From Nocardioides currus (GTDB lineage Bacteria > Actinomycetota > Actinomycetes > Propionibacteriales > Nocardioidaceae): a stretch of DNA of 64,000 nucleotides. A program made the position numbers and the translations under genes. How positions within the stretch are numbered: the stretch's first letter is position 1; each line of letters starts with the position of its first letter. The notes beneath the pieces were generated by a model that ran no database searches, had not been told where the DNA came from, and saw nothing but the letters and a program-made list of their open reading frames with translations. The stretch is taken from NCBI RefSeq assembly GCF_003057875.1, contig NZ_PYXZ01000005.1, positions 1-64,000 on the forward strand, given 5' to 3'. Positions 1-5,953 of this stretch are shown here, piece by piece.

Positions 1-51
1 ACGTTGACGATCTTCCTCCGGCGATCCCTCGTAGTCGGCGCCCACTTCCAT
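1..51 (-). CDS. partial unknown acidic protein (N-terminus only)
   Basis: On the minus strand an ATG at 51, preceded by GGAG three bases upstream, opens a frame that runs off the window start. It reads MEVGADYEGSPEEDRQR, an acidic and plausible protein start. A GTG at 66 in the same frame is an alternative. The opposing frames across this stretch read as Arg/Ser/Pro-rich junk, which favours this strand. Site A lies on its upstream side, so this would be another unit of the array. Only about 17 codons are visible and no function can be given. Confidence 0.3.
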   Translation of the reverse strand, partial: MEVGADYEGSPEEDRQR

Positions 52-136
52 CGTCTCCGCGTTCACGACGAGTGGGGCCAAGGACGGCTCGTCGCTGCAT
101 GGTTGCGTCCTTCCGCCGCCTGTAGGCAACGCTTGC

Positions 137-158
137 AACATCCGGATCTGCCGATGAG
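137..158 (+). repeat. array repeat, site A (short form)
   Basis: Reads AACATCCGGATCTGCCGATG then AG. It joins the first-arm start (AAC) directly to the second-arm end (CCGATGAG), so only one CGGATCTGCCG core is present. Site J has the same short form. It lies just before the gene at 186. Confidence 0.6.
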
Positions 159-185
159 AGTGCCCTTGCGCGCGACCATCCGTCC

Positions 186-386
186 ATGCAGTGGGACGTG
201 AAAGAATCCGACCGAATCGTTCTGAACGTGACGCGGCAGGAATTGCGGATGCTCAACAACGCGCTGAGCGAAGCTCTCGACCGCGTGCCCGACCGGGCGT
301 TTCCAACTCTGATGGGTGCTCAACGTGACGAGGTTGGTGCTCTGCTCGGGGAGTTCGGTCACCTGCGACAGGGCCTCTCCACCTGA
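186..386 (+). CDS. small array protein of unknown function, 66 aa
   Basis: A soluble 66-residue protein beginning MQWDVKESDRIVLNVT. The stretch LRMLNNALSEALDRVP, followed by an acidic C-terminal helix with EVGALLGEF, recalls small proteins with an LNNAL motif seen next to other accessory genes. That resemblance is from memory and not tested. The ATG lies 27 bp after site A and the TGA is 13 bp before site B, so the gene fills one repeat-bounded unit. There is no signal peptide or membrane segment. No function is assigned. Confidence 0.65.
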   Translation: MQWDVKESDRIVLNVTRQELRMLNNALSEALDRVPDRAFPTLMGAQRDEVGALLGEFGHLRQGLST

Positions 387-399
387 CGCGACCCGATTG

Positions 400-449
400 C
401 GCGGATCTGCCGTGATGGGCTCGAGCGGATCGCGGCAGATGAGTGCGTT
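400..449 (-). repeat. array repeat, site B (hybrid, orientation breakpoint)
   Basis: Read on the minus strand, the first 28 bases match site E almost base for base (AACGCACTCATCTGCCGC, then a GATC-GCTCGA centre). Instead of the expected second arm, an inverted CGGATCTGCCG core follows. The left half therefore faces + and the right half faces -. This is where repeat orientation switches. Confidence 0.6.
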
Positions 450-853
450 TCTCAGCCGTGCTGCCTGATGATTGGGCGGTGACGGAGCGAAGCCTGGTCG
501 AGTGGCGTGATCGTTACCGGGACGAGTTGCTCGAGATCGACGCGATCCGGCTTGCCAGCGACACTGGTGCATGGCGCCACAATCGGCGCGTCGACCGGAT
601 GCAGCAGGCGCACCTCGCGTTGCGTCAGACCGCTGAGGGGCGTGCCGTGATCGCGGAGTTCATAGACGATCCGGTTCCCACGGTCGCTCTGTGGGCGGCG
701 ACCCACGCGTTGTTCTGGGATGAACCCAGGGCACGTGCACGGCTCGCGTCCTTCGTCGATGACCCGGACCAGCATGCCTTCGAGGCCGAGTTGACCTTGC
801 GTGAGTTTGACGCGGGCAGGCTCAAGACGGACTGGCAGCCGAAGCGAGTCTGA
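443..853 (+). CDS. DUF2019-like protein
   Basis: A 136-residue soluble protein. The C-terminal half (VPTVALWAATHALFWDEPRA, then FEAELTLREFDAGRL) matches the pattern I know from DUF2019: a helical, HEAT-like unit where an aging or displaced residue pair precedes WAA-x-x-AL and ends in LREFxAG. DUF2019 proteins are often found in accessory and immunity-like neighbourhoods; their biochemical role is unknown. The GTG at 443 lies inside site B. In-frame GTGs at 458 and 479 are alternatives, and the one at 479 would begin MTERSLVEW. Site C follows the stop. Confidence 0.7.
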   Translation: MRFSAVLPDDWAVTERSLVEWRDRYRDELLEIDAIRLASDTGAWRHNRRVDRMQQAHLALRQTAEGRAVIAEFIDDPVPTVALWAATHALFWDEPRARARLASFVDDPDQHAFEAELTLREFDAGRLKTDWQPKRV

Positions 854-869
854 CGGAGCGGACACGACC

Positions 870-915
870 GCTCATCGGCAGATCCGCGCACTCAACGCGG
901 CAGATCCGGACGTTC
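870..915 (-). repeat. array repeat, site C (full two-arm form)
   Basis: The minus strand reads AACGTCCGGATCTGCCGC, then GTTGAGTGCG, then CGGATCTGCCGATGAGC. It is one of the most complete copies. It lies between two plus-strand genes while itself pointing to the minus strand. Confidence 0.7.
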
Positions 916-930
916 GGCTAGGTTCCGAAC

Positions 931-1146
931 ATGCCCGACGACCAGGACTACGCCGACCTCGCTGCGTTCCTCGCTCGACCGGACGAGTGGAGTAAGGCAG
1001 ACGCGGAACGGGCCCGGTCGCTTCTTGACCAGCAGGCTGTTGCCGCTGACGGGTACGACCAGCGCGATACGCGCCGGGTCGCCGCCATGCGCCGACTCGT
1101 GACGCAGTTCAACGATGCTCTGGCTCGGTGGGAGGCCGCCCAGTAG
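931..1146 (+). CDS. small array protein of unknown function, 71 aa
   Basis: A 71-residue charged, helical protein beginning MPDDQDYADLAAFLARP and ending FNDALARWEAAQ. ATG is 15 bp after site C, and the TAG is a few bases before site D, so one gene fills one unit. It lacks Cys, membrane segments and any motif I recognise. The composition (Asp, Ala, Arg rich) and the absence of stops in a fairly long frame favour real coding. It could be a small immunity or antitoxin-like protein, but nothing in the sequence proves this. Confidence 0.6.
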   Translation: MPDDQDYADLAAFLARPDEWSKADAERARSLLDQQAVAADGYDQRDTRRVAAMRRLVTQFNDALARWEAAQ

Positions 1147-1149
1147 CCC

Positions 1150-1195
1150 GCTCATCGGCAGATCCGCGCACTGTGAGCAGCAGATCCGGACGTTC
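1150..1195 (-). repeat. array repeat, site D (full two-arm form)
   Basis: The minus strand reads AACGTCCGGATCTGCTGC, then TCACAGTGCG, then CGGATCTGCCGATGAGC. It has the same length and spacing as site C. It lies between the plus-strand gene ending at 1146 and the minus-strand gene ending at 1227. Confidence 0.7.
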
Positions 1196-1226
1196 GTGGC
1201 AGTACGGGTAACCCGCGAGGACTTGA

Positions 1227-1400
1227 TCAGCCAGAAGCTTTGCGACCCGCGAGAACGAGGACAGCGATGCCGACGCACAGCAGCACGACGCCCACAGCGA
1301 CCGTGCCGATGCCGCCTTGGTCAGGAGACACGATCGAGGCAATTACGCCGCAGACGCCGAGCGCCGCGAGCCCTGCCCCGAAGTACTGCAGATAGGCCAT
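1227..1400 (-). CDS. small two-segment membrane protein, 57 aa
   Basis: A 57-residue hydrophobic protein starting MAYLQYFGAGLAALG. It has two likely membrane helices (about residues 5-21 and 31-50) joined by a short loop containing SPDQGG, and it ends with a basic AGRKASG tail. The ATG at 1400 was chosen; an in-frame ATG at 1430 would add ten residues. It sits between sites D and E in the same orientation as those sites. The function is unknown; small hydrophobic proteins of this kind can be toxins, immunity proteins or holin-like, none of which is shown here. Confidence 0.55.
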   Translation of the reverse strand: MAYLQYFGAGLAALGVCGVIASIVSPDQGGIGTVAVGVVLLCVGIAVLVLAGRKASG

Positions 1401-1444
1401 GCAGCACTCTGGCACGAGCCAGACCCTCATGGTGTACGAACACC

Positions 1445-1491
1445 GCTCATCGGCAGATCCGGTCGAGCTGATCGCGGCAGATGAGTGCGTT
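1445..1491 (-). repeat. array repeat, site E (full form, variant first arm)
   Basis: The minus strand reads AACGCACTCATCTGCCGC, then GATCAGCTCGAC, then CGGATCTGCCGATGAGC. The first arm carries GCACTCATC in place of GTCCGGATC, as in site I. It separates the DinB-like gene from the small membrane protein gene. Confidence 0.7.
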
Positions 1492-1529
1492 GACATTCCG
1501 TTTCAAGCGACGACAAGCGTGAGGCTGAC

Positions 1530-2090
1530 CTACTGCCCGACTCGGCCGTCGATGCATTCGCGCAGCAGGTCGGCGTGCCCGCAGTGGCGGGCGTACTCCT
1601 CGATCCGGTGGATCCACAACTCACGCACCGCGATACCACGATCGCCAATCCGATCGGCCAGATCCGGATGCTCGGCCAACGCCAGATCAGTAGCAGCCTG
1701 CTCACGAGCAAGATCGCTGAATGCCCTGTCGACCGTCGCCTGCTCGCCGACGGCTTGGTCGAAGTCGGCATCGCCCTCGCCGTACATCTTCTGCGCGGGC
1801 TCGCCCGGAACGATCCAGTTGCGCCAATCTCGTTCCGCCTCGGCCAGGTGACGCACGAGTCCGAGCAACGACATGGTCGACGGCGGCACCGAGCGGCGCG
1901 CCAACTGCTCGGGGCCCAGCCCCTCGCACTTCATCAGCAGGGTCAATCGATAGCTGCTCAGGTAGTCCTGCAGCGTCGCCAGCTCACCGTCCGGGCTGAC
2001 TCCGTCACTGTTGCGGGGATCGGCCGCCGGATCTGCCCACATGTCGGGGTAGATGCTCGCCTGGCTCCAGCGTTCGGGCACGTCATTCAT
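1530..2090 (-). CDS. DinB / DUF664 family protein
   Basis: A 186-residue protein of the DUF664 branch of the DinB/YfiT four-helix metal-binding superfamily. The three metal-site regions are visible: LVRHLAEAERDW near residue 80, and WIHRIEEYARHCGHADLLRE near the C-terminus, with the family-typical EYARHxGHADLLRE-x-IDG ending. Members bind a divalent metal, and some act with thiol cofactors such as mycothiol; the substrate here is unknown. ATG at 2090 gives the normal family length. The frame extends far upstream as an artefact, so the longer version is rejected. It lies between sites F and E, in the same orientation as the recombinase gene. Confidence 0.88.
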   Translation of the reverse strand: MNDVPERWSQASIYPDMWADPAADPRNSDGVSPDGELATLQDYLSSYRLTLLMKCEGLGPEQLARRSVPPSTMSLLGLVRHLAEAERDWRNWIVPGEPAQKMYGEGDADFDQAVGEQATVDRAFSDLAREQAATDLALAEHPDLADRIGDRGIAVRELWIHRIEEYARHCGHADLLRECIDGRVGQ

Positions 2091-2138
2091 CCCGCCATGG
2101 TGTTGGCAGAAAGCAGGCGCCGCAAGCGATTCAACCTT

Positions 2139-2158
2139 CCGCTCATCGGCATGAGCGA
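2139..2158 (-). repeat. array repeat, site F (reduced, palindromic)
   Basis: Contains GCTCATCGGCATGAGC, a perfect 6-bp inverted repeat around CGGC. It lies only a few bases past the recombinase stop codon at 2165. It keeps the second-arm end (GCTCAT-CGGC on the plus strand) but has lost the CGGATCTGCCG core. It could be a decayed copy or a special recombinase-proximal site. Confidence 0.4.
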
Positions 2159-2164
2159 ATGTCG

Positions 2165-3091
2165 TCAAGTGGCCGAGGCCATGAAGGCGGCCAGGATGTA
2201 GTTGGGGTGGCGGTCGAGGTTGTTGCGAGCTCGGTCGTAGCGCATGGTGGTGCGGGGGTCGGCGTGCCGGGCGGCGACCTGGACGTCGCGAAGGTCGACG
2301 CCGGCGTCGAGCATGGTGGTGACGAAGGTGTGGCGGAGCACGTGCGGGTGCATGCGGGCGGTGGTGACGTTCGCGGACCGGGCGAGTGCCTTGAGTCGCC
2401 GGGTGGCGGCGTGACGGTCCATGCGTTGCCCGCGGCGGTCTAGCAGTATCGGGCCAGCAGCACGATCTTCGATTGCTCGGTCGATGGCGCGACCGACTGC
2501 GGGCGGTAGTGGCACAAGGGCCGTCTTGTCGCCCTTGCCGTGCACTCTGAGCACGCGGTGACCGCGCGCTTCGCCGAGGGCTTGGACGTCCGTTCCGGTG
2601 GCCTCGAACACGCGTAGGCCGAGCAGTCCGAGCATCGCTACTAGGGCAAAGTCGTTGCGGTTGGCGGAGTCGCGCCCGGCGGTGAGGATGGCCTCGAACT
2701 GGAGGTGGCTCAGACCGAGGGTTGGTGACTCGAGCGGGACGTGTGGGCGTCGCACGAACTCGGCGGGTGAGTGGTCGAGGATCTGGTCGATGACGCAGGT
2801 TCGGTAGAAAGCCGCGAGCACGGACAGCCGGCGCGACACCGTCGAGGGACGGAGGTGTCGAATTTCCTGTAGCCAGCGTAGGTAGAGCTCGACGTGGGCG
2901 CGCTTGGCTTGCAGCGGCATGACGTCGCGTTCGAGGCACCAGCGCAGATAGACGTTGAGGTCGGAGGCGGTGTGGGCACGACTCTGGCCCTTGTACCGGG
3001 CCAGGTGAGCGGCCAAGGCGAGGCGCAGCATCGGGTCATCGGCGTTCAGCAGAGCTGGGAGGGTGTGGGTGTCCATCGCACTACGACGCAT
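2165..3091 (-). CDS. tyrosine recombinase of the cassette array
   Basis: A 308-residue tyrosine recombinase (phage integrase / XerC-D superfamily). The N-terminal SAM-like core-binding domain covers about residues 20-112 (ARYKGQSRAHTASDLNVYL). The catalytic domain follows, with R160 (LGLRVFE), K186 (HGKGDK), H250 and R253 (HVLRHTF), H276 (ARHADPRTT) and nucleophile Y285 (MRYDRAR), so it is predicted active. There is no insertion between the K hairpin and the HxxR motif, unlike IntI integron integrases. ATG 3091 is used; ATG 3076 is possible. It is flanked by sites F and G, and it presumably acts on the surrounding repeats, which is an inference from position only. Confidence 0.9.
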   Translation of the reverse strand: MRRSAMDTHTLPALLNADDPMLRLALAAHLARYKGQSRAHTASDLNVYLRWCLERDVMPLQAKRAHVELYLRWLQEIRHLRPSTVSRRLSVLAAFYRTCVIDQILDHSPAEFVRRPHVPLESPTLGLSHLQFEAILTAGRDSANRNDFALVAMLGLLGLRVFEATGTDVQALGEARGHRVLRVHGKGDKTALVPLPPAVGRAIDRAIEDRAAGPILLDRRGQRMDRHAATRRLKALARSANVTTARMHPHVLRHTFVTTMLDAGVDLRDVQVAARHADPRTTMRYDRARNNLDRHPNYILAAFMASAT

Positions 3092-3145
3092 CTGAAACAG
3101 CTAACCGTCAATCGCACTCGGCGCACACATGATGCATTTGTCCGT

Positions 3146-3175
3146 CCGCACTCATCTGCCGAGATCCGTATGTTC
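3146..3175 (-). repeat. array repeat, site G (degenerate)
   Basis: On the minus strand it begins AACATACGGATCT, then CGGCAGATGAGTGCGG. This aligns with the short form (site A) with a few extra bases in the core. It lies between the recombinase start and the gene at 3192-3542, and is the last minus-oriented copy before the orientation switches to plus. Confidence 0.5.
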
Positions 3176-3191
3176 ATCGCGCCTCTTCCAT

Positions 3192-3542
3192 TCAGTGCCC
3201 GCGTGGGTCATTTCTCACCCAAAGACACGCCAGCACGCCATCGTGGTCGGCCGGGAGGAACAGTTGGTACTGCCGGTGCCCGACGCGGTCGGTCACCTGA
3301 CCGAGGCGGGCGCCCTCGACCTCGTGGGTTTTCAGGACTGTGAGTGCTTGGTCGAAACCGCCGTGAGCCAGCCCAACCGCGTCGACGTGAGCGCGTCTGC
3401 GCTGGTAGATCGTAAGCAACTCGGCCACCGGCACAGTCCCCTCGAACACCTCGAACTCGGCGCCCTGCGCGACCGCTGACAAGCATTCCTGGGATGCCGA
3501 GTCGGGGCGCTGCAAGGCTTCGATGAGGGCGTTTCGGTCCAT
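3192..3542 (-). CDS. array protein of unknown function, 116 aa
   Basis: A 116-residue soluble protein. The first half is helical (MDRNALIEALQRPDSASQ) with a short LLTIYQRRR segment. The second half is rich in beta-forming residues (HRQYQLFLPADHDGVLACLW). The reading frame is bounded by site H upstream and site G downstream, so it fills one unit. I do not recognise the family. The size, mixed alpha/beta pattern and surroundings fit the immunity-like cargo seen elsewhere in the array, but no key residues support a specific call. Confidence 0.6.
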   Translation of the reverse strand: MDRNALIEALQRPDSASQECLSAVAQGAEFEVFEGTVPVAELLTIYQRRRAHVDAVGLAHGGFDQALTVLKTHEVEGARLGQVTDRVGHRQYQLFLPADHDGVLACLWVRNDPRGH

Positions 3543-3559
3543 AGCCTGATGGTGGCACC

Positions 3560-3607
3560 GAACATCCGGATCTGCCGCAATCAGTTCATGGATCTGTCGA
3601 CGTGCGG
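3560..3607 (+). repeat. array repeat, site H (diverged two-arm form)
   Basis: The plus strand begins AACATCCGGATCTGCCGC, then AATCAGTTCA, then TGGATCTGTCGACGTGCGG. The second arm has drifted. It lies between two minus-strand genes although the repeat itself is plus-oriented. Confidence 0.6.
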
Positions 3608-4030
3608 TTAGTCAGGCACGCGCTCGCTGTCGCCGCCGTACAGGTCGATATCGAGCGGGATGCCGCGTCTTCCGAGGGCCGACATCGTGTCCGGCCCGAT
3701 GGTAGTGCCCTCGTTGCCGTACTTCATGAACCAGCCGCAGAACAGGTCGAGGTCGTACCTATAGCCGACTTCCGCCCACACTGTTTCGTCTTGCGTCAGA
3801 CGGCTCAAGATCGCTGCGACTTGGGCGTCAAGGTCGCCAGGCTCGGCTTCCTCGGCTTGCAGGCTCCACATGCCGAAGCGCGCCGTTCTGGACGCCCCAT
3901 GCGACGTGAGCGTGTCTCCCTTGGCCCAAGCATTGGTCGGCGCGCAGCCCAGCAACGCCGAGACATCATCGGGCTGAAGATCGTCACCAACGACCCTCAG
4001 CGATGCGACGGCACGCGCAAGTTCAGCCAC
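3608..4030 (-). CDS. DUF4279 domain protein
   Basis: A 140-residue protein with the DUF4279 layout: an early ASLRVVGDDLQPDDVSALL segment, the AWAKGDTL strand, GMWSLQAEE in the middle, and a closing LGRRGIPLDIDLYGG. DUF4279 members are small alpha/beta proteins common in immunity-like and accessory gene clusters; their activity is unknown. The GTG at 4030 gives the family length; there is no clear ribosome site. It is bounded by site I upstream and site H downstream. Confidence 0.82.
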   Translation of the reverse strand: MAELARAVASLRVVGDDLQPDDVSALLGCAPTNAWAKGDTLTSHGASRTARFGMWSLQAEEAEPGDLDAQVAAILSRLTQDETVWAEVGYRYDLDLFCGWFMKYGNEGTTIGPDTMSALGRRGIPLDIDLYGGDSERVPD

Positions 4031-4077
4031 GAATTTAGGCTAGTCAGGCTGGCAACCGAGAATGTCTGTGCCGAAGG

Positions 4078-4122
4078 AACGCACTCATCTGCCGCGATGA
4101 GCGCACGGATCTGCCGATGAGC
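4078..4122 (+). repeat. array repeat, site I (full form, hairpin-forming)
   Basis: Reads AACGCACTCATCTGCCGC, then GATGAGCGCA, then CGGATCTGCCGATGAGC. GCACTCATC and GATGAGCGC pair 8 of 9 around a TGCCGC loop, so a hairpin can form. The ATG of the final GATGAGC is the start codon of the next gene (4117). Confidence 0.7.
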
Positions 4123-4362
4123 GGGTCTGTCAGCGCTAGCCTTCTGGCCGTGCCCGAGGACCACCTGACGACGCTGTTGGCAGAGGCTCTCCGCAACCTG
4201 GTGATGTTCGTCGAGAACCGATCCGAGGATGCGACGCCCGACGACGACGTCCGTGCGCTGGAGGATTTCGTTTACGTGCTCAGTCAGGCTTCAGACGCCG
4301 ACCGGACGCGGGTGAGGCACTTGATGGGCGAGGAAGTCTCTGCGTTCCTTGGCTGGGACTGA
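4117..4362 (+). CDS. small array protein of unknown function, 81 aa
   Basis: An 81-residue acidic helical protein (LTTLLAEALRNLVMFVENR, then DDDVRALEDFVYVLSQA and an ending EVSAFLGWD). Its start codon lies within site I, so the repeat supplies the first codons (MSG). Site J begins ten bases after the stop. Small acidic proteins with a DDDVxALEDxxYVL pattern occur in immunity-like settings in my memory, but I cannot name a family. The repeat-supplied start implies that a newly placed unit could be read with the start of the repeat to its left. Confidence 0.6.
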   Translation: MSGSVSASLLAVPEDHLTTLLAEALRNLVMFVENRSEDATPDDDVRALEDFVYVLSQASDADRTRVRHLMGEEVSAFLGWD

Positions 4363-4371
4363 GAGTGCGCA

Positions 4372-4394
4372 CAACGTCCGGATCTGCCGATGGC
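4372..4394 (+). repeat. array repeat, site J (short form)
   Basis: Reads AACGTCCGGATCTGCCGATG, then GCC. First-arm start and second-arm end share a single core, as in site A. It follows the stop codon at 4362 closely. Confidence 0.6.
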
Positions 4395-4487
4395 CTGGCT
4401 GCGCCTGCGCACCAGAGCGGGCGCCGGCGCTGACCACGTTGACGACAGCGCCGTAGGCCGATCCAGGGAGAGCGCTAGCCTCTCCTC

Positions 4488-4871
4488 GTGAGCAGCCCGA
4501 CGGACAGCCCCCTCACAACCCGCGTAGGACAGGTCTTCATCCCCGTCCGGAACATGGTGGCAGCCGTGGAGTGGTACTCGCGCCTCTTCGGCATCAAGGC
4601 CAACGTCGGGCACCTCGGCCACGACGACACCATCTTCGACCTCCCCACCGACGCACCGCCGTACGTCTGCCTGGACGCGAACCAGCCAGACTTCGTGGCT
4701 TCCGGCCCCGCACGCTGCGTCTTTCTGACCGAGGACCTCGAGGCGACCATTGCCCACGTCGCCAGCATCGGCGCAACCGACGTTTCGCCGCCTGAGGACA
4801 TCGGCAGCCTTTGCTTCGCCACCTTCCGCGAGCCCGACGGCAACCTGCTGATGGCGGCGCAGCTCAACTGA
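4488..4871 (+). CDS. VOC family (glyoxalase/dioxygenase-fold) protein
   Basis: A 127-residue single VOC module with two beta-alpha-beta-beta-beta repeats. VGQVFIPVRNMVAAVEWYSRLFG opens the first repeat and ARCVFLTEDLEATIAHVASIG the second, and it ends FREPDGNLLMAAQLN with the usual DPDGN-like turn. Such proteins bind a metal or a small ligand, for example in glyoxalases or fosfomycin/bleomycin resistance proteins; the exact role is not visible. A GTG at 4488 is used. Unlike its neighbours it has about 90 bp between site J and its start, room for its own promoter. Confidence 0.85.
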   Translation: MSSPTDSPLTTRVGQVFIPVRNMVAAVEWYSRLFGIKANVGHLGHDDTIFDLPTDAPPYVCLDANQPDFVASGPARCVFLTEDLEATIAHVASIGATDVSPPEDIGSLCFATFREPDGNLLMAAQLN

Positions 4872-4909
4872 GCCGGGTTTCGTGATCGCGCCGAAGGCTC
4901 TGGGTCCGT

Positions 4910-4954
4910 AACGCACGGATCTGCCGCTGATAATGCGCGGATCTGCGGATGAGC
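4910..4954 (+). repeat. array repeat, site K (full two-arm form)
   Basis: Reads AACGCACGGATCTGCCGC, then TGATAATGCG, then CGGATCTGCGGATGAGC. Two cores at the standard spacing. It separates the VOC gene from the gene at 4974. Confidence 0.7.
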
Positions 4955-4973
4955 GATCGGGCAGGATGGGCAC

Positions 4974-5387
4974 ATGGGAACGCGATTGGCGACGGTTTCT
5001 CCTGACCTGTCTGCTCGGTTGGGGTCACTCACTGAAGACGAGGTGCGGAGACGGGTCTCAGTTGTGGTCCGCGCAGCACTGGCGGACACGGGCCTGACCG
5101 ATCCGACCGTCGTGGAGGCGCTGGACCTCGGAGGGAGCGAGCCAACCGCTGACCTGAGGTTGGCGGTCGAGGCGCTGGCCGCGCGCCTGGACCAAGAGGC
5201 GTGGCGCATTCAAGAGCGTGAGGGCGACAGCGCGCACTACCTTGCCGCCTTCAAGCAAGCCCGGGCGGCGTCTGCTGTCTTCTTCTCGCTGAACCCGGAC
5301 GTGCGTGGTTCTGCTGCCGACGCGCTCTATGAGGCGCAGGCCGCGTTGGGTTCCGTCGAATCGTTGCGCACACACCTGTCGCTCTGA
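4974..5387 (+). CDS. array protein of unknown function, 137 aa
   Basis: A 137-residue, almost entirely helical soluble protein (LGSLTEDEVRRRVSVVVRA, LRLAVEALAARLDQEAWRI, YLAAFKQARAASAVFFSL). The ATG at 4974 is 20 bp past site K, and the TGA touches the first base of site L, so the unit is exactly one gene long. It has no signal peptide, Cys pair or catalytic motif. I do not recognise the family. The regular helices and acidic N-terminus would fit a binding or immunity protein. Confidence 0.65.
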   Translation: MGTRLATVSPDLSARLGSLTEDEVRRRVSVVVRAALADTGLTDPTVVEALDLGGSEPTADLRLAVEALAARLDQEAWRIQEREGDSAHYLAAFKQARAASAVFFSLNPDVRGSAADALYEAQAALGSVESLRTHLSL

Positions 5388-5431
5388 AAATCCGGATCTG
5401 CCGCGAGTAGTGCGCGGATCTGCCGAGATGC
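5387..5431 (+). repeat. array repeat, site L (full two-arm form)
   Basis: Reads AAAATCCGGATCTGCCGC, then GAGTAGTGCG, then CGGATCTGCCGAGATGCGG. It begins at the stop codon of the preceding gene and ends with a possible start codon for the next. Confidence 0.7.
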
Positions 5432-5457
5432 GGTTGTCGGTTTGCGATACTCCCGAC

Positions 5458-5940
5458 GTGACCCGGTCCCCAGTCGGCTACCCCTTCACGCCAAAGTCAA
5501 CAGCGCGTCTGGCGGCGGGACAGTTCTGGTCCGTGCGCCGTGATGACGGGCGCTTCGGCGTGGGCATCGTGCTTGGCGTCCCGACACCAGACACCGCACC
5601 GCACCACGCCACGAGCACACGCCTCTTCACAGCGGGGCTCCTCGGCGTCGTCATCGACCGACCCGCAACCACCGCTGACCTCGACGACGCGCGCCTAGTG
5701 GACTGGGGGTACGCCCACGTGAAGTCGATCGGCGCTACGTGCACCGACGGCCTTGGCGGCCTGACCGACTCCACCTTCAACGACGTGCTGAAGGTTTCCC
5801 ATCGAGGCGGAGGCGCGGTGGGGCTGTACGGCAACGGCACCTATCGACGGGACGCGACGACCGACGAGGCTCGGACCCTCGACGTGTTCGGCACCTGGGG
5901 CCTGAACTTCATCCAGAGGTTGGCCAGTCAGTTGCCGTGA
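5458..5940 (+). CDS. array protein, possibly Imm26-like
   Basis: About 160 residues from the GTG at 5458 (VTRSPVGYPFTPKSTARL); an ATG at 5428 inside site L would add ten. The early LAAGQFWSVRRDDGRFGVG segment resembles the opening of Imm26-type immunity proteins, where a strand-turn-strand reads roughly G-x-x-F-x-x-x-x-x-D-G-x-x-x-G. This is a weak, untested likeness. A glycine-rich stretch (HRGGGAVGLYGNGTY) lies in the middle. It is the last plus-strand unit before site M, and converges on the gene at 6012-6602. Confidence 0.6.
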   Translation: MTRSPVGYPFTPKSTARLAAGQFWSVRRDDGRFGVGIVLGVPTPDTAPHHATSTRLFTAGLLGVVIDRPATTADLDDARLVDWGYAHVKSIGATCTDGLGGLTDSTFNDVLKVSHRGGGAVGLYGNGTYRRDATTDEARTLDVFGTWGLNFIQRLASQLP

Positions 5941-5953
5941 GCCAACGGCGGCT

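Noticed and set aside
4..201. A 65-residue plus-strand open frame
   Set aside because: It crosses site A and the start of the next gene and reads as an Arg/Leu-rich frame with no protein-like pattern.
2165..3091. Classical integron integrase (IntI)
   Set aside because: The extra helix region between the second and third catalytic motifs is absent, and the gene is not at one end of the array.
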